64,000 nucleotides of DNA from the NCBI RefSeq assembly GCF_002939305.1, contig NZ_MVDI01000016.1, forward strand, positions 23,628 to 87,627, written 5' to 3'. The translations under genes were made by a program, and so were the position numbers. Below, piece by piece: positions 45,421-54,960 of the stretch (its first letter is position 1; the number at the start of each line of letters is the position of its first letter). The DNA comes from Chroococcidiopsis sp. TS-821. GTDB taxonomy: Bacteria; Cyanobacteriota; Cyanobacteriia; Cyanobacteriales; Chroococcidiopsidaceae. The notes under the pieces were generated by a model. The model had not been told where the DNA came from and ran no database searches. It was given only the letters and a program-made list of their open reading frames with translations.

Positions 45421-47517
45421 ATGAGAGAACTTGTTTACATAGAAATTCCCACACCAGAGACAGCGGCTGTCCGTGGCTGGCTGCAAACGGCATGGGTACC
45501 GGAAAAAGGAGAAAAAATTCTCACTCCTGACGGGGTACGTCTAAGAATGCCTGAAACAGCATCTCCGGTAACGTCTATTTCAGATTCTTCAGAAGAGCAA
45601 CTACCTTCTGAACTCTCTGCTTTTGTTTGGTCTGTGCAGCGAACAACGTATCTGAAAGTATTTCGCTGGGGCGATCGCGTCCCGAATGAAAAGCAAATTC
45701 TCCACAGCCTCATAGCTGAACTACGAGTTCAATTTCCGCACAATTACCCAGAACCCCCCGAAATTGGCGAGCAGTCAATTTTTGCTGCCCTAGCTCCTTA
45801 TTATCCTCTAACTGTCAAGTTTTTTCAGAAATTTCCCCAAGGAGAGTATGACTTGACACGCGCTTATTGGTGGGAGAAACGATGGCGCGAAGGCGTGCGC
45901 AATCCCCAACAGCCACAGCAAGTTATCTTCCAGCAAGTTAGTACCAAGCAACAGCCCGCAACACCCACTTATGACTTAATTTATGTAGGTGGTGCATTAG
46001 GCGTCATTCATGCGGCTGTGATGGCGCGGTTAGGGTACAAAGTTTTGTTAATTGAGCGCCTACCCTTCGGGCGAATGAATCGCGAGTGGAACATTTCCCG
46101 CGCCGAACTCCAAAGCTTCATTAACTTGGGCTTGTTTACCGCAGTTGAATGTGAAAGTTTGATTGCGCGCGAGTATAAAGACGGATTCAATAAGTTTTTT
46201 GACGGTAATAACCCAGATCGTCTAAGAGCGCCTGTCTTACACACTCCTACAGTATTAAACGTGGCACTCGATGCGGAAAAGCTGCTGCGGATGTGTGGCG
46301 ACAAGCTACAAGCGGCTGGGGGAGAAATTTGGGATGAAACAGAATTTCTCAACGCAGTGATAGCAGATACACATCTAACGGTAAAAGTCAAGCTATCTAC
46401 ACAACAAGAGCGCGAAGCAACAGGACGTTTACTTGTGGATGCCATGGGAACCGCATCCCCGATCGCGTGGCAGTTAAATGGCGGACGAGCGTTTGATAGC
46501 GTCTGTCCGACTGTCGGGGCGGTAATTTCTGGCGGTTTCGCCCCAGAGGTGTGGGATCCGCAGTACGGCGATGTTTTAAATAGTCACGGCGATATCTCGC
46601 GCGGACGACAGCTCATTTGGGAATTGTTTCCAGGTGCCGGCGACGACATTGCCATTTATCTATTTCATTACCATCAGGTCAATGCAACAAATCCTGGTTC
46701 GCTACTCGAAATGTATGAAGACTTTTTTACAATTCTGCCAGAGTACCGCCGCTGCGACATGGATCGGCTGGTATGGAAAAAAGCAACGTTTGGTTACATA
46801 CCAGGACACTTTAGTACGAGTAGCCGCGATCGCACGGTTGCCTTTGACCGACTGATTGCGATCGGGGATGCCGCATCACTACAATCACCTTTAGTCTTTA
46901 CTGGCTTCGGTTCTTTAGTCCGCAATCTAGAACGTTTGACAACGCTACTCGATACAGCACTCAAGCACGACTTACTTAAGTTTCACCACCTCAATCAAAT
47001 TCGTGCTTATCAAAGCAATGTTGCTGTCACGTGGTTATTTTCCAAAGGCATGATGGTTCCCACAGGTAGATTTTTACCACCGCAGCGTATCAACTCAATG
47101 CTGAACACTTTCTTTGGCTTATTGACCGACGAACCGCAAGAAGTTGCTGACACTTTTATTAAAGACCGAGTGGACTGGCTAACTTTTAATCGTTTAGCGT
47201 TGAAAGCTGCCAGAAAAAATCCTTCTCAAGTACTGTGGATTTGGGACTTAGCTGGAGCAAAAGACCTATGGCGATGGCTGGGGAACTACCTCAACTTTGG
47301 CTTGGTTGCCTTAATCAGTGCTTTACTCGGTAGTTGGTTTCCTCGCGTGCTGCATCAAGTACAACCTTGGTTAGAGTCTCGCTATCCAGCTTTGTGGTTA
47401 AAGCTTCTAGCATATAACTACGAGCTGACAGCTGGTTTAGGTCGTTCCTATCATGCCACTGGGCGTGTAAAACGAGAAAACCTTCAGTCAAGTAGTCAAA
47501 TCGAAGTGAGAAGTTAG
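45421..47517 (+). CDS. cruA: CruA/CruP-type lycopene cyclase (FAD-dependent)
   Basis: A 698-residue flavoprotein. After an N-terminal extension of about 180 residues comes an FAD-binding Rossmann motif (YDLIYVGGALGVIHAAVMAR), LIERLPFGRMNREWNISRAE, LLVDAMGTASPIAWQ, LIWELFPGAGDD and RLIAIGDAASLQSPLVFTGFG. The REWNISR signature is shared by CruA (lycopene cyclase forming gamma/beta-carotene) and its paralogue CruP. The long N-terminus and the length favour CruA, but I cannot exclude CruP without alignment. A C-terminal hydrophobic stretch (LNFGLVALISALLGSW) may touch the membrane. It would act in the pathway that feeds the carotenoid oxygenase at the left end. Confidence 0.82.
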   Translation: MRELVYIEIPTPETAAVRGWLQTAWVPEKGEKILTPDGVRLRMPETASPVTSISDSSEEQLPSELSAFVWSVQRTTYLKVFRWGDRVPNEKQILHSLIAELRVQFPHNYPEPPEIGEQSIFAALAPYYPLTVKFFQKFPQGEYDLTRAYWWEKRWREGVRNPQQPQQVIFQQVSTKQQPATPTYDLIYVGGALGVIHAAVMARLGYKVLLIERLPFGRMNREWNISRAELQSFINLGLFTAVECESLIAREYKDGFNKFFDGNNPDRLRAPVLHTPTVLNVALDAEKLLRMCGDKLQAAGGEIWDETEFLNAVIADTHLTVKVKLSTQQEREATGRLLVDAMGTASPIAWQLNGGRAFDSVCPTVGAVISGGFAPEVWDPQYGDVLNSHGDISRGRQLIWELFPGAGDDIAIYLFHYHQVNATNPGSLLEMYEDFFTILPEYRRCDMDRLVWKKATFGYIPGHFSTSSRDRTVAFDRLIAIGDAASLQSPLVFTGFGSLVRNLERLTTLLDTALKHDLLKFHHLNQIRAYQSNVAVTWLFSKGMMVPTGRFLPPQRINSMLNTFFGLLTDEPQEVADTFIKDRVDWLTFNRLALKAARKNPSQVLWIWDLAGAKDLWRWLGNYLNFGLVALISALLGSWFPRVLHQVQPWLESRYPALWLKLLAYNYELTAGLGRSYHATGRVKRENLQSSSQIEVRS

Positions 47518-47681
47518 TTAAAATCGCAACTTGAAATTGCTGCCCCTCAACCCACGCCGGTTTCTACAACAGAACAACCACCAAGGGCAAAGTGAATCCT
47601 CAATTTTGGGAGCCTTTTAGACTACTCTTTTTTACTCAAGGTTCTTTATAATCGTCAGGGACGTCGGGGACTTATCATTCA

Positions 47682-48923
47682 CTATCTAGTGTGTGCAAAA
47701 TTGGGTAATTCGATCGCTGCTAAAGTCTTACGCTTTTTAGCAATCCGCGATGGATTGACTATAGGTGAAGGCCAGTTGGGATTTGCAAAAAATTCAGTTT
47801 CTTCCCAAGCAAGTAGCTCATCTAAATCAGTTGTTGGTTCTGTTACTGATGCGGAGTCTGATTCAGTATCGCTTTCCCTATTCAGTTCTATTGTCTGGCT
47901 GCGATCGCAACCAATCGCACTAGACGATTCTAAATCTTCGGTAGACGATCGATTTTCTCCACTAAGAGTCTCGCAGTCCAAGGCTTCTGTTGCTGCGGCA
48001 CGCTTCTGAGATGTGGTATCCGTATCAGTATCGCTGAGTAAGTTCAAAACAGCATCATGTTGTGCTTCGACAGTTTCCCCTAAACTGGCGATTGCTTCTG
48101 GAAACTGTTCGATGAAGGTTTCAACTAAAGTTTCATCTACAGGTGTTTCTGTAATGTTCTTCAAGGATTGTGCGCTAAATACTTCTGTCTCTGGCTTTGG
48201 TTGAGAAGCTACTTCTGCGTGCACTGACCAAGGCGGAATTGGTTGCGCTTGTGCAAATATTACTTGATTTGGAGGCGACTCGATATCAGGTTCGCGAGCT
48301 GTATAAGTAAAAATGCGATCGCTATCAGTGTCAGTATGAGATTTGGTGCTAGATTGCTCTAAGCATTTATCTAACGCTGCTTGCAGTTGCCTTCTGCGAT
48401 CTTGCTCGCGCAGCAAACGAGTCCGTAGTTCTTGACAGGTGCTTTCGCTTTGTCGCAGTTGATACGTTTGTTCGTTGTAAGTTGCTTGAGTTAACAACCA
48501 CTCGTGCTCAATTTGGTTAACTCGTTCTTGGCTCGCTTGTAGCTGAACTGTTAAGCCTTCTATTAAGATTTGTTGCTGCTGAGTTGTTTCTTGGTACGTT
48601 TGTTGTTCTTGCTTGAGTTGCTTGATTTGTTCTTGCGCTGTTTCTAGATCTTGAATTTTCTGCGCTACCTGCGTCTGTAAAACTTGCGATCGCTCGCGTT
48701 CAATTTGTAAATTTTTTCTCAACTCTACTAGTGCTTGTTCTAACTGCGTCACCCGCTGATGTAGCTTTTGGTTTGTCGAGCGTAATGCTTGACTGACAAT
48801 AGCTATTTCATTTTCAAAACTTACAGGGGTGTTTAGCAGATCTTCTATTACTTCCACGCGGCTGGAAGTCACAATCTCTGCTACATCATTTTCTCTTTGA
48901 GTCAATTCCATATTCATAGGCAA
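47682..48923 (-). CDS. Long coiled-coil protein, function unknown
   Basis: A 413-residue protein. Residues about 35-200 form a continuous Gln/Glu/Leu-rich coiled coil (TNQKLHQRVTQLEQALVEL, QVAQKIQDLETAQEQIKQLK). A disordered Ser/Thr/Asp-rich segment follows to about 375, ending in a short conserved-looking motif (WPSPIVNPSRIAKKRKTLAA, then IELPNFAHT). The terminal basic motif suggests a binding or targeting tag. Internal ATGs at codons 3 and 5 are alternative starts. Family not named. Confidence 0.72.
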   Translation of the reverse strand: MPMNMELTQRENDVAEIVTSSRVEVIEDLLNTPVSFENEIAIVSQALRSTNQKLHQRVTQLEQALVELRKNLQIERERSQVLQTQVAQKIQDLETAQEQIKQLKQEQQTYQETTQQQQILIEGLTVQLQASQERVNQIEHEWLLTQATYNEQTYQLRQSESTCQELRTRLLREQDRRRQLQAALDKCLEQSSTKSHTDTDSDRIFTYTAREPDIESPPNQVIFAQAQPIPPWSVHAEVASQPKPETEVFSAQSLKNITETPVDETLVETFIEQFPEAIASLGETVEAQHDAVLNLLSDTDTDTTSQKRAAATEALDCETLSGENRSSTEDLESSSAIGCDRSQTIELNRESDTESDSASVTEPTTDLDELLAWEETEFFANPNWPSPIVNPSRIAKKRKTLAAIELPNFAHTR

Positions 48924-49562
48924 TTTGCCCTCAGCAAGCGCATTAGCATAGATTACTCGTTCAGTTGCAGCTGAGTGAGTATTGTTGACGTTTGAGGAAA
49001 TACTTAACTAGTTAATTTATCAGCTTTGTTCATAGCACATCGCTTGATGAAAGGATGCTATGTTCAATGCAACTCTTTTGTCTGTGACGTTAATCACAAT
49101 TTATTCAGTGGTCTTGGTTCAGTAGGAATAAAAATGCAATCGCGAATACTTAAATAACTCAGATTGATACCATAATGTGCAGCAATACACAAAGTTGGCG
49201 TGTTCAATTAGATGGACATGATATTCGGTCTTAGTTCAGAAAACAAGAGGGCACAATCAAAGTATTTACATAACTCAACTGACAATGACTCATCCAAACG
49301 TCTCGAAGGCAGACTACTCAACAATTAGGCTATTTGCTCCTTGAGGCGATCGCATAGTAAAGTTTTGTATTATTGATTGAGCAACAAAGTAATCTAGCAA
49401 ACATAAACGCAAATTCAAATCTTGCGATTAGCTTTTTTTAACTAAGTAAGTGAATGAAAGAACGCGCAATATTTGTCGAGCAACAGGTAAGGCGTACTAG
49501 GTACTTTGGCGTTGACTGATTGCCAGTTACCAATCCTCAAGTTACCAATTTTCAGCACTCAC
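48924..49562. other. 639-base gap without a gene
   Basis: No coding frame of note on either strand. The stretch AGTTACCAATCCTCAAGTTACCAA near 49515-49550 is a degenerate copy of the GGTAAT repeat family on the minus strand. Otherwise I see nothing assignable. Confidence 0.4.
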
Positions 49563-51083
49563 TTAAGGTAGCCAACGGGGATGAAAACCCGGTAAAGGCA
49601 ATTGTTCTGGTTGCATGAGCTGTGGAGACGATGTAGAAGATAGAATCGGCAGTAACCATAACCGACTCGTTGCGATCGCCTCACCGTCACTCGTGCGCGG
49701 CGCTGATAGTGTTGGATTTGCTGTATCTGTGACAACTTGGTCAAACAACACTGCCAAACCATCAGGTGCTAAACTTATTTGGACATCGCGTTGGTCGGGT
49801 AGAAGGACTAAAGGCTTTTGATCGCCCGTTTTCAGGTCAATTGCGACTAAATACGGTTGTTCTTCGTACTCTTCTTTCTCTAGCAACTGCGTGAGCAGAC
49901 AATAAAGATTTTGGCGCAGAGGATCGAACTGACAACTTTTAATGGAACCTGTTGTCCGCACAAGTTCTTTGGGTTCGCCTTGAGTAGTTACCAAAAACAG
50001 CGATCGCGTGTAATCAGAGTTAAATTTCACCATCGTCGCTTGAGTACCGTCGCGCGAAAAACTCAGCACCATGCCATACTCTGGAAGAAAATCGAGCGGT
50101 TTTTCTGCGTCGGGTTGTAATGGTAAAATTCCAACACCTTCGCCTTGTGCAACCGCGACTGAGTTACTATCAGGGGTAATCACAAAATCACCTCCAGGTT
50201 GACTGTTCAAGCGCTGCGGTTTTTCGTTATTACGCAGTAACCACAAGCCAAATTCGCCAGGATTTTGTTGATTCACGCGTTGCACAATAATCTTTTGTCC
50301 GTCCGCAGACAAATCAAATTTTAAGTTTTGATAATTTTTGTTATCTAATATCAGGTCAATCTTACCTGCTGGTTCGGGATTAGCCGTATTGCGCATAAAT
50401 GGTAAGCGCAAGCCCAGAAAAGTGCGATTGCTTTGATTTCTCAGGTCAAAATTTATCCCCGTAGTCACTGTGTAAAGTTGGGAAGCGAGCAAATCATGGC
50501 TATTTGTGCGCTCAGTAGCAGAGAACAAAACCTTTTTTCCATCGGGATATGGCTTGAAGTCAACGACAACTAAATTTCTCGGCGTGAGAATCGTCTTCTG
50601 CTGTTGTGAAAGGTTATAAAGTATCAAACGTCCTTGTTCGTCTCCTTCAACTCCGAGATAAACAAAAGCGCGATCGCGCGTGCGAAATTGACTGCTAAAC
50701 GGCTGCATCACTTTTGGAGAATTTTCAGCGACAGAAAGACGATCCTTAGCGCTGTGTAAATTAATTTGATAAGAATTTCCATACGGCGCAGGTTTCAGCA
50801 GCGTATAAGCCATGCGTCGCCCCGCCCAACTAATTTTTCCTGGTAGCGGCGGATCGATTTGCAAGTTCTCCTCAACGCTTACTGTATCCATCGGACGGCT
50901 AAAGTTCAAAATAAAAGCCGTGTCTTCTGCTCCAATTGCTTTACCATCCCAGCTAAAATCTCGTACTTGCGGTGCGACACCATCTCCTCGCAATAGTAGC
51001 AGTCCAATTAAAACACTCAACACCAGCATTAAGGTGAGTGCGACGCGATCGAGTGGTTGCAGAAATTTATGACTGACAGACAT
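49563..51083 (-). CDS. Membrane-anchored protein with Ig-like and beta-propeller regions
   Basis: A 506-residue protein. One N-terminal transmembrane anchor (VALTLMLVLSVLIGLLLL) leads to an SbsA/Ig-like domain (about 40-130: FILNFSRPMDTVSVEENLQI, RRMAYTLLKPAPYGNSYQI). A WD40/PD40-type propeller follows (about 130-500) with repeated LSADGQKI, FSRDGTQA, LAPDGLAV blade ends. The bulk is outside the cytoplasmic membrane. TolB-like proteins share the propeller, but no partner is encoded nearby. Function unknown; the topology is well supported. Confidence 0.78.
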   Translation of the reverse strand: MSVSHKFLQPLDRVALTLMLVLSVLIGLLLLRGDGVAPQVRDFSWDGKAIGAEDTAFILNFSRPMDTVSVEENLQIDPPLPGKISWAGRRMAYTLLKPAPYGNSYQINLHSAKDRLSVAENSPKVMQPFSSQFRTRDRAFVYLGVEGDEQGRLILYNLSQQQKTILTPRNLVVVDFKPYPDGKKVLFSATERTNSHDLLASQLYTVTTGINFDLRNQSNRTFLGLRLPFMRNTANPEPAGKIDLILDNKNYQNLKFDLSADGQKIIVQRVNQQNPGEFGLWLLRNNEKPQRLNSQPGGDFVITPDSNSVAVAQGEGVGILPLQPDAEKPLDFLPEYGMVLSFSRDGTQATMVKFNSDYTRSLFLVTTQGEPKELVRTTGSIKSCQFDPLRQNLYCLLTQLLEKEEYEEQPYLVAIDLKTGDQKPLVLLPDQRDVQISLAPDGLAVLFDQVVTDTANPTLSAPRTSDGEAIATSRLWLLPILSSTSSPQLMQPEQLPLPGFHPRWLP

Positions 51084-51090
51084 AAGCAGG

Positions 51091-51170
51091 GAGGAAAGCA
51101 GAGGTAGCAGAGGAGCCAGTCCGTTACGGGGGATCCCCCATTGTAGGAACTAGCGCGAGCAGAGAAGAAT
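51091..51170. repeat. GC-rich dispersed repeat, inverted copy
   Basis: GCAGAGGTAGCAGAGGAGCC followed by GGGGGATCCCCC, the reverse-orientation relative of the element at 26395-26475. It lies upstream of the propeller gene. Confidence 0.55.
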
Positions 51171-51248
51171 ACTGTGTCTTTATAAATTCAAAACTCAAAA
51201 CTTAAAACTCATCACTCAAAATTCATAACCAGTTACTAGCCGGTTTAA

Positions 51249-52049
51249 CTAGTATTCATAGGGGTTTTCGGGTTCAGCAATTGGTTTTAGAGAAGTTGCT
51301 TGAATTGTTAACTGACGTTTACCGACTAGCGTGTCAGTCGCCATTGTTCCTTCAACTTCTAACCAGGTATCGGGTGGATAAGCTTGGCGCGAGGCACTTA
51401 GTTTCACAGGTAATCCTACAGGATAAGCATCAGCAGCACAGCAAGTAATCACAAACCGCGAAATTAAAATGTAGTCAGGTGGCAATTCCGGAGGATGAAT
51501 GACAAATCCTTGTACCCTAGCACGCTGTCCAGCATAAGCATCAGGTTCAGGATAAACATTTAAAGTTCTCACCCAGTCTAAAAGCGATCGCTCTTCAGGA
51601 TTGCGCGCACTTCGAAAAGCCTGCGGTTGTGCCCGCGTTGCACCTAAAGAATCAGTTACACCGCGATCGAGCGCAGTTTGGCTGGCAAAAACGCGGGGCG
51701 TAAATGTTAACCCAATAATTGCAGTGATTAACAATATGCTACTACTCAACCCAGGAGGAAACAACGTCACGTGCTGTACGACCGCACCTTTAGTTGAACG
51801 ACGTTGCCGCAACAGCTGCCATGCTTTACTGCTAGCGATAATTAGTAAACCAATTCCTCCTGAAATCACGAGCCAAAAATAATCAGGATGAATGAGCAAG
51901 TTCAGCTTACCGGTTAACCAATACCGCAGCATTAAAATCCCCCAAGCGCCAATTGCTAGTACATCCAACCACGTGAAAAACCAAGCTCTCCTGTTGGCTT
52001 GACTTGGACTTAATTTCGCTTGTTTACGCTTGGATTTACTACCAATCAT
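51249..52049 (-). CDS. TIGR03943 (YcgQ-type) membrane protein
   Basis: A 266-residue protein with an N-terminal cytoplasmic Lys-rich tail, two to three transmembrane helices (LDVLAIGAWGILMLRYWLTG, YFWLVISGGIGLLIIAS, LSSSILLITAIIGLTF) and a C-terminal extracytoplasmic beta domain (RVQGFVIHPPELPPDYILIS, RFVITCCAADAYPVGLPVKL). The CCAADA segment is characteristic of TIGR03943 proteins, which are encoded beside permeases of the YcgR/ArsP family. It starts 8 bases after the permease gene stop, so the two form one operon. The transported ion or compound is not known. Confidence 0.88.
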   Translation of the reverse strand: MIGSKSKRKQAKLSPSQANRRAWFFTWLDVLAIGAWGILMLRYWLTGKLNLLIHPDYFWLVISGGIGLLIIASSKAWQLLRQRRSTKGAVVQHVTLFPPGLSSSILLITAIIGLTFTPRVFASQTALDRGVTDSLGATRAQPQAFRSARNPEERSLLDWVRTLNVYPEPDAYAGQRARVQGFVIHPPELPPDYILISRFVITCCAADAYPVGLPVKLSASRQAYPPDTWLEVEGTMATDTLVGKRQLTIQATSLKPIAEPENPYEY

Positions 52050-52057
52050 AGAAGCAC

Positions 52058-53080
52058 TTAAATAATCTGCAAGTTGATGAATAAAGTAAATAAAAACGTT
52101 AATTGAGCCGCTAAAGCAAACAAGTAAATGACAGCTTTAGCCTTGAAAATTGAGAGCATTAACCCGATTGCTTTTAAATCAATCATTGGTCCAAAGATTA
52201 GAAATGCAAGCAGCGAGCCGCTAGTAAATGTCGAAGAAAAAGAAAGTGCAAAAAAAGAATCAACTGTTGAACAAATCGACACAACCGCTGCCAAAATCAT
52301 CATGGCAATAATTGATGTAACTGGACCATAACCTAGATTTAAAATCACTTCACGCGGTACGGCGACTTGAATAAACGCAGCGATCGCACTCCCAAACACC
52401 AGAACTGCACCTAACTCCCGCAGTTCCTGTATCGTATTGTCTACCAATAATCGCAGGCGGTCAGACAACGGCTTTGTTGGTGCAGTAGCGGCTAAGCTTG
52501 CCTGAAGTACAGTAGCATCCATGCGCACCATTTGACCAGGCTGATTGAGTAAAAATGTTCCTGATTGTAATAGCGGTGATTGTGTTGATGTTTTAAGATC
52601 TTGCTTCGGGCTAAAGTTATATTCCCAACTTTTAGCAATTGCGGGTTGCAGCAACGGTTTGAGGTCTTTTTGAACGCTAAAAACCCACCCGACAATCGTC
52701 GCAATTGTTAATGAAAGCGCAATTCTCAGCACCACAATTTCCGGTTGATCGCGAAATGCTGTCCAAGTTGCCCAAATAACGATTGGATTCACAGTTGGTG
52801 CTGCTAACAAAAACCCGATTGCTACTGGCGTAGGGACTCCCTGCATCAACAACCGCCGCGCCACTGGCACATTACCGCATTCGCATACAGGAAATAAAAA
52901 ACCTACCATGCTACCAACCAAAGCACCTAGTAACGGATTTTTGGGAAGTCTGGCGATTAACTTTTGCTCATCAATAAATAATAACAGCACGCTAGACAAC
53001 AACACCCCCAATAACAAAAAGGGCATTGCCTCTACTAGCAAACTTAAAAACAGAGTGAAGGCGTTGTTGAGTTGAGTCAT
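52058..53080 (-). CDS. YcgR/DUF318-type permease
   Basis: About 340 residues from ATG 53080; a TTG at 53122 would add 14. The polytopic protein has VEAMPFLLLGVLLSSVLLLF, a conserved Cys pair in FLFPVCECGNVPVARRLL, and GFLLAAPTVNPIVIWATW, all features of the UPF0718/ArsP permease superfamily. A long cytoplasmic loop (about residues 155-210) splits the two helical halves. ArsP relatives export organoarsenicals; the pairing with TIGR03943 points instead to an uncharacterised metal or anion exporter. A 16-codon frame on the minus strand (ATG 53127) ends in ATGA overlap with the start and could be a leader peptide. Confidence 0.88.
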   Translation of the reverse strand: MTQLNNAFTLFLSLLVEAMPFLLLGVLLSSVLLLFIDEQKLIARLPKNPLLGALVGSMVGFLFPVCECGNVPVARRLLMQGVPTPVAIGFLLAAPTVNPIVIWATWTAFRDQPEIVVLRIALSLTIATIVGWVFSVQKDLKPLLQPAIAKSWEYNFSPKQDLKTSTQSPLLQSGTFLLNQPGQMVRMDATVLQASLAATAPTKPLSDRLRLLVDNTIQELRELGAVLVFGSAIAAFIQVAVPREVILNLGYGPVTSIIAMMILAAVVSICSTVDSFFALSFSSTFTSGSLLAFLIFGPMIDLKAIGLMLSIFKAKAVIYLFALAAQLTFLFTLFINLQII

Positions 53081-53122
53081 GCGTTTGACTGTGAGGATCG
53101 ACGATCTACAAGCGTCTGCCAA

Positions 53123-53856
53123 GCCATTTTATAAGGAGACTGGAAGAAGACAAAATATAGACATTCGGACATATATTCCCACTTCGACATGACTTGAACG
53201 CATAAAATCATAAGTGACGAAATCATCAGATAACAGTTCCAATTGTTTCTGCGATCGCGTAGTCTGTTTAGATTTACACTCAGTACAGTCTTGTCTTAGG
53301 TTGTTATAAATTTATCAAAGATTACAACATTTAGAACTCTATTTCTAGAATTTCACAATAAGAGGTGTACCAATACTTACCAATCAAGGTTAGTCGGAGG
53401 TCACTGGTAATTGGTAAGAATATTGAGTAGCTTCCCGAGACTTATTACCTGAACTCAATAAGTATGCGATTTAATTACGTCCGCCTACTGAGCTTGATTT
53501 TTCATCGGCAAGCACTTATGCAGAATTCTTTCACGAATTATTTTGGTAAAGTCCTATGAAAAACCGAGAACCAGGCTGAGCTGCGCTCGGTCAACACCTT
53601 GTCTACTGGAATTATTTTTAGTTATATTGACGTACATAAGCGCAATTATATTGCATAATTATAAATTTAAAATTCTGCTTAAAATAGTGGCAATGTTCCT
53701 ACTTTCAATAACAATATAGATGGGGTTATACTATTTTGATTTAGATTGACACGGTGTTGGTATATTACTATAACTAAAATTGAAAATTTTACTTTATAGT
53801 TATAAAATGTATTTGTTAAGTATATGCTGAATATCTACAAAGACGAGACCTGATTC
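53123..53856. other. ~730-base gap without a gene
   Basis: AT-rich, no coding frame. A short STRR-like run (GGTCACT, GGTAATT, GGTAAGA) lies at 53399-53419. It must hold the promoter of the permease operon on its left edge. Nothing else recognised. Confidence 0.4.
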
Positions 53857-54351
53857 TCATGCAGCAATTTTATAAACGGCAACGATCAATCCGCGTTTTT
53901 CACCATCAAGTACGGCAATTTCAGGTAAATGTCCCTTTGGCTCAAACCCAAGTTTCTCAAACATTCGCCGACTTACATCATTGTGGTCAAAATACATGGC
54001 TAGCAACGTAGTCACTCCCACACAAGGGCAATAATCGATCATCCGGCGGACTAACATTGTGCCATAGCCTTTACTTTGATGCTGTGGTGCAATATAAATG
54101 CTCACTTCCGCAGTAGCGTTATAAGCCGGACGTCCGCCATAGAATGAAGTTAGACCAATCCACGCCACGACTTCGCGCTCGATTTCTAGTACCCATAGCG
54201 GGCGCGACTTGTTGTGTTTCGCAAACCAATCTAAACGACTCTCCACACTAATCGGTTCAGTATCTGCAGTTGCTTTGCGCGTAGGAATCGATGCATTGTA
54301 AATGCTGATAATGTCTGGCAAGTCCGAAATCAGTGCATTGCGGATTTTCAT
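53857..54351 (-). CDS. GNAT acetyltransferase, phosphinothricin-acetyltransferase-like
   Basis: A 164-residue N-acetyltransferase. It shows IRNALISDLPDIISIYNASI, VESRLDWFAKHNKSRPLWVL, the acetyl-CoA pyrophosphate loop QHQSKGYGTMLV and NDVSRRMFEKLGFE. The N-terminal pattern is that of the Pat/Bar (PAT, MddA) subfamily, whose natural substrates include methionine sulfoximine-like and other amino-acid analogues. It is the last gene of an avtA-rimM-GNAT run (10-base gap to rimM). The substrate is uncertain. Confidence 0.87.
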   Translation of the reverse strand: MKIRNALISDLPDIISIYNASIPTRKATADTEPISVESRLDWFAKHNKSRPLWVLEIEREVVAWIGLTSFYGGRPAYNATAEVSIYIAPQHQSKGYGTMLVRRMIDYCPCVGVTTLLAMYFDHNDVSRRMFEKLGFEPKGHLPEIAVLDGEKRGLIVAVYKIAA

Positions 54352-54361
54352 ACCTGATATA

Positions 54362-54955
54362 TTAAATTTCCATCAACCCAGGTGGCGGAGTAATTTCTAC
54401 GCAACGCGCCTGCAAATCTACCACAGGAACAATCTCCTTCACAAACGGAATCAAAACCGTCCGAGAATTGTTATCTGCATTCGGTTCTTGATATAACTTT
54501 ACTTCTAATAAATCATTTCCCGCAGGAATGACATCAACGACAGCACCAATCTTCGCTTGAGTTTCCTGCATGATGACTTCCAAACCAACCAAGTCCAATA
54601 CGTGGTATTCATCTTCGCCTAAAGCAGGGCGATCGCTTTCGGGAACCAACAACTTACACCCGCGCAAAGCCTCCGCCTGATCGCGGTTTTCTACTCCTAA
54701 AAATTCCACCACATACAAATTCTTACCAGCCAGATACCGCCCACTCAACAATTCAATTGGGCGTGGTTCCGCGTCTTGAGAACACAATACCCATCGCGTT
54801 CCTGGTTGTTCAAACCTTTCCGGAAAATCAGTATCAGGATAAACGCGCACCTCACCATTTAACCCTTGAGGAGCAACAATTCTCCCAATCTCCAACCACC
54901 CCGAATCTTTTTCTAATTCCTTCGCGTTCTTTGTGTCTTTGTGGTTCGCCATCAA
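54362..54955 (-). CDS. rimM: Ribosome maturation factor RimM
   Basis: A 197-residue 16S rRNA processing factor. The N-terminal domain shows WLEIGRIVAPQGLNGEVRVY, then PERFEQPGTRW and GVENRDQAEALRGCKLLVP. The C-terminal PRC-barrel has HVLDLVGLEVI, IGAVVDVIPAGNDLLEVKL and VLIPFVKEIVPVVDL. The first 18 residues (MMANHKDTKNAKELEKDS) are not part of the family; they are the translation of a dispersed repeat (54917-54948), so the original start was probably near the WLEIG segment. It sits between avtA and a GNAT gene with very short gaps. Confidence 0.93.
   Translation of the reverse strand: MMANHKDTKNAKELEKDSGWLEIGRIVAPQGLNGEVRVYPDTDFPERFEQPGTRWVLCSQDAEPRPIELLSGRYLAGKNLYVVEFLGVENRDQAEALRGCKLLVPESDRPALGEDEYHVLDLVGLEVIMQETQAKIGAVVDVIPAGNDLLEVKLYQEPNADNNSRTVLIPFVKEIVPVVDLQARCVEITPPPGLMEI
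54917..54948. repeat. Dispersed 'CTTTGTG' repeat inside the rimM start
   Basis: A 32-base copy of the element at 19092-19123, with about three substitutions. Read on the minus strand it encodes NHKDTKNAKE at the RimM N-terminus. Confidence 0.8.
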
Positions 54956-54960
54956 CTCGA

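Noticed and set aside
46008..46445. 145-codon minus-strand frame inside the lycopene cyclase gene
   Set aside because: Shadow of the FAD-binding region; no homology-like features.
53570..53605. CCGAG...CTCGG hairpin as a tRNA or small RNA
   Set aside because: No tRNA arms, T-loop consensus or terminator; short pairing only.
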